Source of the DNA: Herbidospora sakaeratensis
GTDB taxonomy: Bacteria; Actinomycetota; Actinomycetes; Streptosporangiales; Streptosporangiaceae
Assembly: GCF_001570525.1 (NCBI RefSeq)
Contig: NZ_BBXC01000007.1
Location: 1,062,679-1,126,678, forward strand
Reading direction: 5' to 3'
DNA length: 64,000 nucleotides
Shown in pieces: positions 16,200 through 24,692 of this stretch. The notes beneath the pieces are model-generated. The model made no database searches, was not told the origin of the DNA, and worked only from the letters and a program-made list of their open reading frames with translations. Both the position numbers and the translations under genes were made by a program. Numbering within the stretch: position 1 is the stretch's first letter; every line of letters starts with the position of its first letter.

Positions 16200-17095
16200 G
16201 CCGCGGTCCCCGCGCGCGGCCGATGCCTACCCACACCTTCGCGGCGACGCGTACGTGTTCGGCGCCGGTTACGACTCGCTCGACCACTACGTCAGGGCCC
16301 TCGGCCTCTGGCAGGCCACGCGGGGGACGGACTGCCCTTCGGCGTCGATGGCACCGTTCCACGAACCCCGTGCATGCCGGCCTCATCGCCGCACTCGGCG
16401 CCGCGGGACGGCAGCGGGAGATGCTGTCGGCGTTCCACTCGTCGGCCTGGGCTTGCTGACAGACCATGGCGGCCTCGACGGCCGGTGACGCGCGACGGGT
16501 GATGTGGGCGGCCGAGCAGTGGATCGCAGCCGGCGCCGACCGATCCGGCGGCGCACGAGCATGGCATCCAGCTGGCCTGGCGCTGGGCTTGCGCGCTCAC
16601 CGGCGACGACCCGCAGACGAGGCGGCAGAGGCCGGACGACGCCTGGACGCGACCCTCCTCGACCGGCCGCGATGGGGCATCGCCTACCACCACGGACCGA
16701 TCGCCGAGATGTGGCCGGCCGCCGACCTCCCGGACCGGGCCGAGGCCGCGCTCGACCGCGCCGAACGGGCCCTGGAGGCCCACCGCCGGCGCTACGCCGA
16801 AGGACTGCTCCTGCCGCTGCGGGCGCGCCTGCTCCACACTCCTGGCGAACCCGCCGACGTCGCCCGAGCCGCTGCCGAGAAGGACCGCGACCGCTCCGGT
16901 GAACGTAGGTCCCACCTCTGAGCCCGCCGCGCCGAGAGAATCCGATCGCACCGCTCGACACCGGAACGCCGCCTGCGGGCCGGCGAGGTGTCGCCTGTCG
17001 ATCGCGATGAAGCCGTCCTCCGCACCTGGGCCGACCGCGTCATGGCCGACACGGTTCCGGAGCGCAGGCCATTCCCGTGCCCCCGGGGGCGGAGG
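16200..17095 (+). pseudogene. Multiply frameshifted remnant of a TPR-like protein gene
   Basis: Coding-like segments follow one another on the plus strand but jump between frames: FGAGYDSLDHYVRALGLW (from 16255), DGLPFGVDGTVPRTP (about 16330), LIAALGAAGRQREMLSAF (about 16380), HEHGIQLAWRWACALTGDDP (about 16560), then AERALEAHRRRYAEGLLL (about 16760) and LRTWADRVMADTV (about 17015). The later parts look like the helical C-terminus of an ATPase/TPR regulator. At least four frameshifts are needed to join them, so no intact product exists. The intact gene's identity is not recognised. The stretch 16012-16200 has no supportable gene. Confidence 0.55.
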
Positions 17096-17252
17096 TGATT
17101 CTCGCCCGAAAGGCGCGAAGCGGAATTCTGCCCCTGGCTGGTTATTCGCAGAACCAGAAATCCGATTAGACGCCGGCCGCGATTGGCCGGCCCCGAATTA
17201 CGCTCTCGAATTCGATGGCGGATCGGCATAATGGCGTACAGGGGAGGTGCGC

Positions 17253-18005
17253 ATGTCTGGTGCTCCACGTCTCATCGTCATCAGCAGGCCGATCGTCGGC
17301 GTCACTTTCGACATTCCCGACGGGCATACGGAGATCGGCAGCCTCCCGGGTTCGGCGATCAGACTGGACATGGACGGAGTGAGCCGACGGCACGCGTCTC
17401 TTGATCGTGCCGGCGATCAGGTGGTTCTGAACGATCTCGGATCCCGCAACGGAACCAGGGTCAACGGCCAGAAGATCGGCAGGGCCTACGCGCTGCGGCC
17501 CGGAGACCGATTACAAATCGGTCTGGTGGAGTTGCAGTTTCTGCATGCGACCGCCCCTGCCTCGCCCGGCTCTTACGGATTCGGTGACGTACACGGTCCG
17601 GTCAACGCGGGCCGTGGCACGCAGTATGTCGGCGGACACCATCAGATCGCCGGGCGGGACATTTACGGCGACGACTACGCCATTCACGTAGACGGCGAAT
17701 CCGACCCGATGGATGAGGTATTCGGAGGCCGCGGATTCGGTCGTGTCCTGGCGGCCCTGGGATGGATCGTCGCCCTCACCGGGTTCGGCATCTGGATGGC
17801 CCTGATCCTTGGGACCATGACGGGGGTCTTCCCGTCCGGCCCACGCGAGAATCCGTTCGCGCGGGAGGTGCTGGGCATACCGATGCCGATCGCCGGGTTC
17901 GGCCTGGCGGCGGCCGGAGGGATACTCGCCGGGATCGGCTCGTCCATGTCCAAGGCCGCCCGCAAGCGTTACGAGCGGAGAAATCGCCGCCGGCGTCCAC
18001 ACTAG
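17253..18005 (+). CDS. FHA-domain membrane protein with GPVNAG/AGRDIY motif
   Basis: A 250-residue protein. Residues about 15-95 form an FHA phosphothreonine-binding domain with the hallmark residues SRRHASL (44-50) and LGSRNGTRVNG (62-72). Residues 108-138 are a glycine-rich motif (GPVNAG, GTQ, VGG, AGRDIY). Two transmembrane helices follow at about 164-190 and 208-229, then a strongly basic tail (KRYERRNRRRR). The ATG at 17253 has GGGGAGG 5 bp upstream. The next gene repeats the motif at its N-terminus with 24 of 31 identical residues, so the two products probably interact or assemble. Function is unknown. FHA suggests input from a Ser/Thr kinase, but none is adjacent. Confidence 0.82.
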   Translation: MSGAPRLIVISRPIVGVTFDIPDGHTEIGSLPGSAIRLDMDGVSRRHASLDRAGDQVVLNDLGSRNGTRVNGQKIGRAYALRPGDRLQIGLVELQFLHATAPASPGSYGFGDVHGPVNAGRGTQYVGGHHQIAGRDIYGDDYAIHVDGESDPMDEVFGGRGFGRVLAALGWIVALTGFGIWMALILGTMTGVFPSGPRENPFAREVLGIPMPIAGFGLAAAGGILAGIGSSMSKAARKRYERRNRRRRPH

Positions 18006-18019
18006 AGGGAGAGATCGAA

Positions 18020-18445
18020 ATGGCGGAGGAGACGTACCGCTTCGGGAATGTCACCGGGCCGGTGAACGCGGGCAGCGGAACGCAGAACGTGGGCGGGATC
18101 CACCAGCGGGCCGGACGGGACATCTACTCCGGAACGGGTCATCAGGTGGTGAACCAGGAACTGCACGCCGATCTCGACCGTCTCCGGCAGGCTCTCGGGG
18201 AACTGAAGCTGACCTCGGCCGAACGCCGGAGCGCGAACCGGGAACTGACCGCGGTGGAGGAGGCGATCCGGCGCGAGGAGCCGGACAGGCAGGAGGCCGG
18301 TCGCCATCTCGAGGTATTCGTGTCGGGGCTCGAGCGGGCCGGAGCGCTCGCCGGGGCCGGTACGGCACTGATCGACGCGGCGGCCAGGATCGCCGCCTGG
18401 CTGGGGCCCTTCGGTTACGCCGTGCTCGCCCTGCTCGGCCTCTGA
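18020..18445 (+). CDS. Small protein sharing the GPVNAG/AGRDIY motif with the FHA protein
   Basis: A 141-residue protein starting at an ATG 14 bp after the FHA gene, so co-transcribed. Residues 6-36 repeat the glycine-rich motif of the upstream protein (24/31 identical). Residues about 45-105 are charged and helical, coiled-coil like (LDRLRQALGELKL, SANRELTAVEEAIRREE). The last 35 residues are hydrophobic (LIDAAARIAAWLGPF, YAVLALLGL) and could insert in a membrane. No enzymatic motif is visible. The layout of shared N-terminal motif plus helical/hydrophobic effector-like part resembles partners in prokaryotic amyloid-type signalling. This is an inference. Confidence 0.75.
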   Translation: MAEETYRFGNVTGPVNAGSGTQNVGGIHQRAGRDIYSGTGHQVVNQELHADLDRLRQALGELKLTSAERRSANRELTAVEEAIRREEPDRQEAGRHLEVFVSGLERAGALAGAGTALIDAAARIAAWLGPFGYAVLALLGL

Positions 18446-18548
18446 GCCGCCGACGCGGTGAGGCGCGGCCTCTGCGCGGCTCCGGCATCGCGTCCGGGGA
18501 AGTGCGGACCGGCAGGCGCGCTGGATCGATGGCCGCAAGGAAAGCAGG

Positions 18549-19433
18549 TCAGAGGTCGTCCATGCAGCGCCGCAGGATCTCGCTCGTCGCGGTGGCCGGC
18601 TCCGCCTCGGTGCCGGCCTCGTTGAGCAGGTGCAGGTAGGGCTGCACCTCGTGGTCCTTGGTCAGGTACTGCGCGTCGCCGAGCCGCTCCAGGTAGATCA
18701 CGTCGGGCAGGGCGCCCTGCGCCAGCCGCAGCAGCGTCACCGGCCCGATGCCGCGCGAGACGTAGCCCGAGTCGAGCGGGACGACCTGGAGGGTCACGTT
18801 CGGCAGCCGGCTCATCTCGTCGAGGTGGCGCAGCTGCTCGCGCATCACGGCCGGGCCGCCGATCGTGCGCCGCAGGGCCGCCTCGTCGACGACCGCCCAC
18901 AGCTTCACCGGGGCGGCGCCGACCAGGATGCGCTGGCGCCGCATGCGCAGTTCGACGCGCTTGGCGACCTGGTCCTCGTCGTAGACGCGGTGGGCGTGGG
19001 AGACGACCGCGCGGGCGTAGCCGGGGGTCTGGAGGAGGCCGGGGACGAACTGGATCTCGTACGTGCGGATCAGCGCCGCGTCCTGCTCCAGGCCCAGGCA
19101 CGCCTCGAACCAGTCGGGCACGACCTCGCGCAGCGGATGCCACCAGCTGGGCTCGTTGGCCCGCCCGGCCAGAATCATGATCGCCGACCGTTCTCTGTCG
19201 TCGGTGACGCCATAGAGGGTGAGCAGGTCGGCCACGTCGCGGGGCTTGAAGGTGGCCTGGCCCGTCTCCAGGCGGCTGATCTTCGACGCGGAGGCGCGGA
19301 TGGCGAAGCCGGCGTCCTCCCGGGTGATCTGCCGCGTCTCGCGCAGCTCCCGCAACTGCCCGCCGACGAGCATGCGCAGGGCGGTCGGGCCGGAGGTGCG
19401 GACATCCTCGCCGGCTCCGTGAACAGGCGGCAT
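18549..19433 (-). CDS. Helix-turn-helix DUF5753 regulator
   Basis: A 294-residue XRE-type DNA-binding protein of the Scr1/DUF5753 group common in filamentous actinomycetes. The HTH is at about residues 20-75 (LRELRETRQITREDAGFAI, SASKISRLETGQ). The DUF5753 domain follows (LGLEQDAALIRTYE, VPGLLQTPGYARAV). The ATG at 19433 matches the family N-terminus, and upstream codons are poor. Genes of this type are usually next to a DUF397 gene. None is seen here. It converges on the motif-protein gene, leaving about 100 bp in which I see no clear terminator. Confidence 0.87.
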   Translation of the reverse strand: MPPVHGAGEDVRTSGPTALRMLVGGQLRELRETRQITREDAGFAIRASASKISRLETGQATFKPRDVADLLTLYGVTDDRERSAIMILAGRANEPSWWHPLREVVPDWFEACLGLEQDAALIRTYEIQFVPGLLQTPGYARAVVSHAHRVYDEDQVAKRVELRMRRQRILVGAAPVKLWAVVDEAALRRTIGGPAVMREQLRHLDEMSRLPNVTLQVVPLDSGYVSRGIGPVTLLRLAQGALPDVIYLERLGDAQYLTKDHEVQPYLHLLNEAGTEAEPATATSEILRRCMDDL

Positions 19434-19668
19434 CGCTCTTGATCCCCCAGACGCTGGCCAGCACGAACGGACCCGGCGATCGTGCCATGCCGGGCGGCAC
19501 TCAGTATGACATTTCATGTCTTTTTCCGGTCGTGTCGGTAAATCGCCGACGAGATACCCGATGAATAACGGGGAATGGCCGGAAGAATGTGCCGGTTTCC
19601 GGCGGCCCGTCCGGTCGATGAGGGGAGCCCGGCGGACCGTCAAGAGGAGGGAGATCTCCCGGAGCGCG

Positions 19669-19800
19669 TCAGTCGCGTTCTTCGGTGAGGGCTTCCAGCA
19701 TCTCGGTGAGATGGGCGACCTGCGTCTCCAGCCCCCTGACCCGCGCTTCGAGCTCCGCGACTGTCACCTGCTGGTACGCGCTGGCGATCTGCCTGCTCAT
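19669..19800 (-). CDS. Small coiled-coil protein, 43 residues
   Basis: The frame starts at an ATG at 19800 preceded by a strong GGAGGCACC ribosome-binding site. It encodes MSRQIASAYQQ followed by a near-perfect heptad pattern (VAELEARVRGLETQVAHL, then TEMLEALTEERD) ending in a stop. Similar tiny coiled-coil proteins accompany DUF5753 regulators and other small regulatory loci, but no function is known. The flanks 19434-19668 and 19801-19926 contain nothing else I can support. Confidence 0.5.
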   Translation of the reverse strand: MSRQIASAYQQVTVAELEARVRGLETQVAHLTEMLEALTEERD

Positions 19801-19926
19801 GGTGCCTCCGGCGGGCGGAATATCGACTCGCACGCCGGGCGGCGCGCACATTCATCACTCACTTCCCTGTATATCCCGCTTCGCACCTAGGGAAGGCAAA
19901 GTCTCCCGCCGCAGTAACCTGCGGGG

Positions 19927-20334
19927 ATGAACGTCTGGCAGGTCCCCACCAAAGTCGTCGCCGCGAAGGCCGCCGGAACCCTGATCTGCTTGCTCCTGGT
20001 CGTCTACGGCCTGCTCGCCGACGACCTGCGCGCCCTCATCCTCTCCGGCGTCGCCACCCTCGTGCTGGCCGCGTTCACGGCCCGCGACGTCGTCGCGCGC
20101 GTGCGCCTGAGCGCCGACCAGGGCGGCATCACGGTGGTCGAGGGCTTCGCCGGCCGCCGCCGCATCGCCTGGGACGAGATCGAGCGCATCAAGGTCGACG
20201 AACGCGCCCGCTACGGCCTGCGGTCGACCATCCTCGAGATCGACACCGGCGACGACGTCCACCTGTTCAGCCAGTACGACCTGGGCGAACCGGTCGTGCC
20301 GGTGGCCGAGGCCCTGATGCGTCTGCGCCCGTGA
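19927..20334 (+). CDS. PH-domain-containing small membrane protein
   Basis: A 135-residue protein with two N-terminal transmembrane helices (AGTLICLLLVVYGLLA and ALILSGVATLVLAAF, residues about 15-55). A cytoplasmic bacterial PH-like domain follows (GGITVVEGFAGRRRIAWDEI, RSTILEIDTGDDVHLFS). It matches the short actinobacterial CFP-6-like/PH proteins. Its role is unknown. It lies just upstream of, and co-directional with, the GH38 gene (31-bp gap), so co-transcription is possible. Confidence 0.75.
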   Translation: MNVWQVPTKVVAAKAAGTLICLLLVVYGLLADDLRALILSGVATLVLAAFTARDVVARVRLSADQGGITVVEGFAGRRRIAWDEIERIKVDERARYGLRSTILEIDTGDDVHLFSQYDLGEPVVPVAEALMRLRP

Positions 20335-20365
20335 CCGAAACCTCCCCATGTGTGATCATGGCCGC

Positions 20366-23300
20366 ATGCGGATCGCCGAGATCGCCGGAACGGAACTGTT
20401 CGCCGAGGGGCCGCGCCAGATCGTCCGGGTGACCCTCGAAGAGGGCGCCCCGGCCGAGGTGGTGATCACCGGCGACGCGACGGGGTCCGCGACGGGCACG
20501 GGCGTGGTCGAGGTGCCCGTCGAAACCGGCAGAGCGCCGGGCGAGACCGCAGCGATCACGGTGACCGTGGGCGGCGACGAGCGGAGCGCCGAGTTCGTGG
20601 TGGCCGAGCCGGGCTGGACCGTCTGGATGGTCTCCCACTTCCACTACGACCCCGTCTGGTGGAACACCCAGGCCGCCTACACCACCACCTGGGACACCGC
20701 CGGCGAGGCCGCCCAGGCCAGCCGGTCGGCCTTCCAGCACGCGGGCTTCGAACTCGTCCACCTCCACCTGGAGACCGCGCGCCGGGAGCCCGGCTACAAG
20801 TTCGTGCTGGCCGAGGTCGACTACCTCAAGCCCTTCTGGGACGCCTGCCCCGAGCAGCGCGCCTACCTGCGGCGGCTCATCGAGGAGGGCCGCGTGGAGA
20901 TCATGGGCGGCACCTACAACGAGCCCAACACCAACCTGACGAGCGCCGAGTCGACGATCCGCAACCTCATCCACGGCGCCGGCTTCCAGCGCGACGTGCT
21001 GGGCGGCGACCCCCGCACCGCCTGGCAGCTCGACGCCTTCGGGCACGACCCCCAGTTCCCCGGCCTGGCCGCCGCGGCGGGGCTGACGTCGAGTTCCTGG
21101 GCCCGGGGGCCGTTCCACCAGTGGGGGCCGATGCTGGGGGGCGGCGATCCGCGCCGGATGCAGTTCCCGGCCGAGTTCGACTGGGTCGCCCCGTCGGGCG
21201 ACGGGGTGCTGACCCACTACATGCCCGGCCACTACAGCGCCGGGTGGTGGATGGACTCCTCGACGACCGTCGACGAGGCGGCCGAACAGGTGCACACCTG
21301 GTTCCTGGCGCTGAAGCAGGTCGCCGCCACCCGCAACGTGCTGCTGCCGGTCGGCACCGACTACACGCCGCCCAACAAGTGGATCATGGACATCCAGCGC
21401 GAGTGGAACGCCCGCTACGCCTGGCCCCGGTTCGTCTGCGGGCTGCCCAAGGAGTTCTTCGCCGCCGTCCGGGCCGAGCGCGCGGAGTTCCTGCCGCAGA
21501 CGCGCGACATGAACCCGGTCTACACCGGCAAGGACGTCTCCTACGTCGACACCAAGCAGGTGCAGCGCCGGGCCGAGGTCGTCGTCGCCGACGCCGAGAA
21601 GTTCGCCACCCTCGCCTCGGTCACGAAGCGGGCCGACTACCCGTTCGCGCTGATGGACAAGGCGTGGCGGCAGCTCGTCTACGGGGCCCACCACGACGCG
21701 ATCACCGGGTCGGAGTCCGACCAGGTCTACCTCGACCTGCTGACGGGGTGGCGGGAGGCGTACGAGATCGGCTCTAAGACCCTCGACGGCGCGTTGGCGG
21801 TGCTCGGCGCGGGGCTGAGCGGGGTGGTGGTCTGGAACCCGTCGTCGTGGCCGCGCACCGACGTCGTCCGGGTACGCCTGACGCTGCCGCCCGGCTGGCG
21901 CGGGATCGCCGAGCCGGTGGTGGTCGAGAACGCGGTCGTCGACGACGAGGGCTTCCTCGCCGAGGCCGACGTCGTGTTCCTGGCGGAGGACGTGCCGCCG
22001 CTCGGCTACCGGACCTTCTCCTTCACGCCCGGCGTGAACGCCGGGTGGTTGCCCGCCGGGGGCGTCTCGATCGCCAACGAGACCCACGCCGTCACCGCCG
22101 ACCCGTCTCGGGGCGGCGGCGTGTCGAGCTGGGTCACCGGCGGGCGCGAGCTGATCCAGCCCGGCCAGGTGGGCAACGAGCTGGTCGTCCACGACGAATA
22201 CCCGGCCCATCCGAAATTCCATGAAGGGCCCTGGCACCTGGTGCCCAAGGGGACCCGGACGGGCTCGTCGCAGAGCGCCGCCGAGGTGGTGGCCGAGCGG
22301 TCGGCCGCCGGGGAGCGGCTCGTCGTGCGCGGGGCCTTCGGGCCGGTGCGGTACGTCCAGGAGATCACCCTCTGGCACGGCCTGACGCGCGTCGACCTGG
22401 TCACCCAGCTCGACTTCGACGGGGCCGACCAGCTGGTCCGGCTCCGCTGGCCGGTGGCGGTCGATCACGCCCTGCCGGTCAGCGAGGTCGGGAACGCCGT
22501 GGTCGGACGGGGCTTCGCGCTCATCGACGCCGACACCGCCGACCATCCGTGGACCCTCGACAACCCCGCCCACAACTGGTTCGCCCTGTCGGCCACCTGC
22601 CGGATCGGCGGGCGGCCCGTCGGCGTGGCCGAGATCGTCGCCGGGCCCGACGTGCCGGTGCCGGCCCTGCGGGCGCTGGCGGTCGCGCTGGTCAAGCAGG
22701 GGGTGACGGCCACGGTCTCGCGCGCCGACGGCCCCCGCTACGGCGACCTCGCGGTCGACTCCAACCTGCCCGACGTCCGGATCGCCGTCGGCGAGACGCC
22801 CTGGCCGAAAGGCTGGCACCCGGCCGCCAGGCCGCTCACCGAGGTCTGGGTGCCGAGCGCCGACCTGACGGCGGCCGACGCGCTCCCGGTCCTGTCGATC
22901 GCCGCCGCCGACGTCGACGCGCTCATCGACGACCTGGCCGACGCCGTCGTCGAGGTCGGCGGGGAGAGCTACGAGCCCTACACCGTCGGGATGATCAACC
23001 GGGGCGTGCCCGGCTTCGCCGTCGAGCCCAACGGGGCCCTCAACCTGTCGCTGCTCCGGTCGTGCACGGGCTGGCCGTCGGGCATCTGGATCGACCCGCC
23101 GCGCCGGACCGTGCCCGACGGCAGCGGCTTCCAGCTCCAGCACTGGACCCACCGCTTCGAGTCCGCCCTCGTGGCGGGCCCCGGCGACTGGCGCGCGACC
23201 GGGCTGGTCCGGGAGGGCCACGACGTCAACCACCCGCTGATCGCCCGCGACCAGGGCGTGCGGGGCGAAGCCGCCGCCGAGTCGCTGCTGGAGGTGCCCC

Positions 23301-24118
23301 CGAACCTGGTGCTGACCACCCTGAAGCCCGCGGGCAACCCGATCGCGACGGGCCGGCTGCCGGGCCCGGTCTCCGGCCTGACGATGCGGCTGTACGAGCC
23401 GCATGGGCGTACCGAACAGATCGACCTGCCCGGATGGCGGCGCACCGACCTGCTGGAGACCCGCGAGCTGCCCGGCGGGCCGGTGACCGGCATGGACGTC
23501 GTCACCTACACGCGCGACGCCGAGGGCGGCGGGGCGGCCCCGGGGGCCGAGCCGTGCCAGCCGGTGTTCACCCGCTACTGGCTGCACAACACCGGCCCCG
23601 CGCCGGTCGGCGACCTGCCGGTCGCCGTGCACCTCACCGCCGAGACGGTGACCGTGGCGTCGTCGCTGACCAAACAGACGATCCACGGCGTGGTCACCCT
23701 CGACGGCGCGCAGACCCGCGCGTTCACCCTGACGCCGGGCGCGTTCACGGCCTGGCCCAACGAGGGCTGGACGACGGCCCGCCTGGAGTTCGACGGCCAG
23801 ACCTTCGAGGACCGCCTCGGCCCGGCCACCCTGGAGGCGACGACGGAGCGCCTCCACGTCGCGGTGCGCGCGGGCGAGCGGTCGGCGATCGTGGTCCGGG
23901 TGACCTGCGACGCGCCGGTCCAGGCCCAGCTGATCAGCCCGTGGCACACCTACGACCTGCTGCCCGAGTGGCACACCGGCCTGGGCCCCGGCAACCACGA
24001 GCTGCGTTTCCCGGTCGTCGGCGGCCACACTCCGGGCACCTGGTGGGCCCTGGTCAAACTCGCGAGCGCCGGGCGGGTCCACTACACCGAGCCGGTCACC
24101 GTCGAGGTGCTCCCGTGA
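20366..24118 (+). CDS. GH38 alpha-mannosidase
   Basis: A 1250-residue glycoside hydrolase family 38 enzyme releasing alpha-linked mannose. The metal-binding/catalytic motifs are visible: SHFHYDPVWW (equivalent to the HTHWDPxW motif), QLDAFGHDPQF containing the nucleophile aspartate, and YGAHHDAITGSESD (HHDA motif). No signal peptide is seen, so it is probably cytoplasmic, acting on imported oligomannosides or glycoconjugates. The ATG at 20366 was chosen over one at 20348 because the latter only adds six poor codons. The stop overlaps the next gene as GTGA, so the two are coupled. Confidence 0.92.
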   Translation: MRIAEIAGTELFAEGPRQIVRVTLEEGAPAEVVITGDATGSATGTGVVEVPVETGRAPGETAAITVTVGGDERSAEFVVAEPGWTVWMVSHFHYDPVWWNTQAAYTTTWDTAGEAAQASRSAFQHAGFELVHLHLETARREPGYKFVLAEVDYLKPFWDACPEQRAYLRRLIEEGRVEIMGGTYNEPNTNLTSAESTIRNLIHGAGFQRDVLGGDPRTAWQLDAFGHDPQFPGLAAAAGLTSSSWARGPFHQWGPMLGGGDPRRMQFPAEFDWVAPSGDGVLTHYMPGHYSAGWWMDSSTTVDEAAEQVHTWFLALKQVAATRNVLLPVGTDYTPPNKWIMDIQREWNARYAWPRFVCGLPKEFFAAVRAERAEFLPQTRDMNPVYTGKDVSYVDTKQVQRRAEVVVADAEKFATLASVTKRADYPFALMDKAWRQLVYGAHHDAITGSESDQVYLDLLTGWREAYEIGSKTLDGALAVLGAGLSGVVVWNPSSWPRTDVVRVRLTLPPGWRGIAEPVVVENAVVDDEGFLAEADVVFLAEDVPPLGYRTFSFTPGVNAGWLPAGGVSIANETHAVTADPSRGGGVSSWVTGGRELIQPGQVGNELVVHDEYPAHPKFHEGPWHLVPKGTRTGSSQSAAEVVAERSAAGERLVVRGAFGPVRYVQEITLWHGLTRVDLVTQLDFDGADQLVRLRWPVAVDHALPVSEVGNAVVGRGFALIDADTADHPWTLDNPAHNWFALSATCRIGGRPVGVAEIVAGPDVPVPALRALAVALVKQGVTATVSRADGPRYGDLAVDSNLPDVRIAVGETPWPKGWHPAARPLTEVWVPSADLTAADALPVLSIAAADVDALIDDLADAVVEVGGESYEPYTVGMINRGVPGFAVEPNGALNLSLLRSCTGWPSGIWIDPPRRTVPDGSGFQLQHWTHRFESALVAGPGDWRATGLVREGHDVNHPLIARDQGVRGEAAAESLLEVPPNLVLTTLKPAGNPIATGRLPGPVSGLTMRLYEPHGRTEQIDLPGWRRTDLLETRELPGGPVTGMDVVTYTRDAEGGGAAPGAEPCQPVFTRYWLHNTGPAPVGDLPVAVHLTAETVTVASSLTKQTIHGVVTLDGAQTRAFTLTPGAFTAWPNEGWTTARLEFDGQTFEDRLGPATLEATTERLHVAVRAGERSAIVVRVTCDAPVQAQLISPWHTYDLLPEWHTGLGPGNHELRFPVVGGHTPGTWWALVKLASAGRVHYTEPVTVEVLP

Positions 24119-24642
24119 TCGCCGCGACCGTCGGCGACGAGGTCGTCTCGGTCGCCGAGGTCGACGAACGGCTCTCGCTCCTGTACGACGGCCCGCTCGC
24201 CCCCCGGCTCCCGCACCCCGCCTCGCCCGAGGGCCGCAACCTGCGCCGCTGGCTGGTCCAGCTGATGACGATGGAACGGGTGGTCGCCCAGGAGTGCGAC
24301 CTCGGCGGGGAGGCCGTCCCGGTGACGCTGCCGGTCGCGCTGCGGACCGGGGGAGTGGTCGCCGCCGTGCTGGCCACCCCCGCCGGGCAGGCCCTGTTCG
24401 CCCGCGTCGAGGCGGCGGTCCCGCCCGGCGAGGTGCGCGGCTACTACGACCGCAACCGCGACCGCCACCCCGGCCGGTTCGCGGAGGAGTCGCCCCGGAT
24501 CGAGGCGCAGCTCGTCCAGGCGAGAAGGGAAACCCTGTTCGCCCGGTGGCTGGAGGGACGGCACCGTGAGAAGGTCACCCTGATGCCCGGTTTCGAGCAT
24601 CCCGGCGACCCGCGCCAGCCGGATGCGACACACCGTCACTGA
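24115..24642 (+). CDS. Small SurA-N/parvulin-like protein coupled to the GH38 gene
   Basis: A 175-residue protein starting at a GTG overlapping the mannosidase stop. The N-terminus (VGDEVVSVAEVDERLSLL), the middle (RRWLVQLMTMERVVAQE) and the GYYDRNRDRHPGRF element resemble the chaperone half of SurA/PpiC-type folding factors, but no isomerase domain is present. The C-terminus HPGDPRQPDATHRH is distinctive. I know no function. Strict overlap suggests it assists or modifies the mannosidase. Such proteins may be annotated elsewhere as peptidylprolyl isomerase or malonyltransferase-like. Neither activity is supported by motifs here. Confidence 0.7.
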   Translation: MIAATVGDEVVSVAEVDERLSLLYDGPLAPRLPHPASPEGRNLRRWLVQLMTMERVVAQECDLGGEAVPVTLPVALRTGGVVAAVLATPAGQALFARVEAAVPPGEVRGYYDRNRDRHPGRFAEESPRIEAQLVQARRETLFARWLEGRHREKVTLMPGFEHPGDPRQPDATHRH

Positions 24643-24692
24643 CTCGTGCATTTCATGACTCGCCGCGCCCCCGGATGGGCAATGATCCCTGC

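Noticed and set aside
20267-24082. 1271-codon open frame antisense to the mannosidase
   Set aside because: Its codons mirror the third-position GC bias of the true gene and no domain is recognisable.
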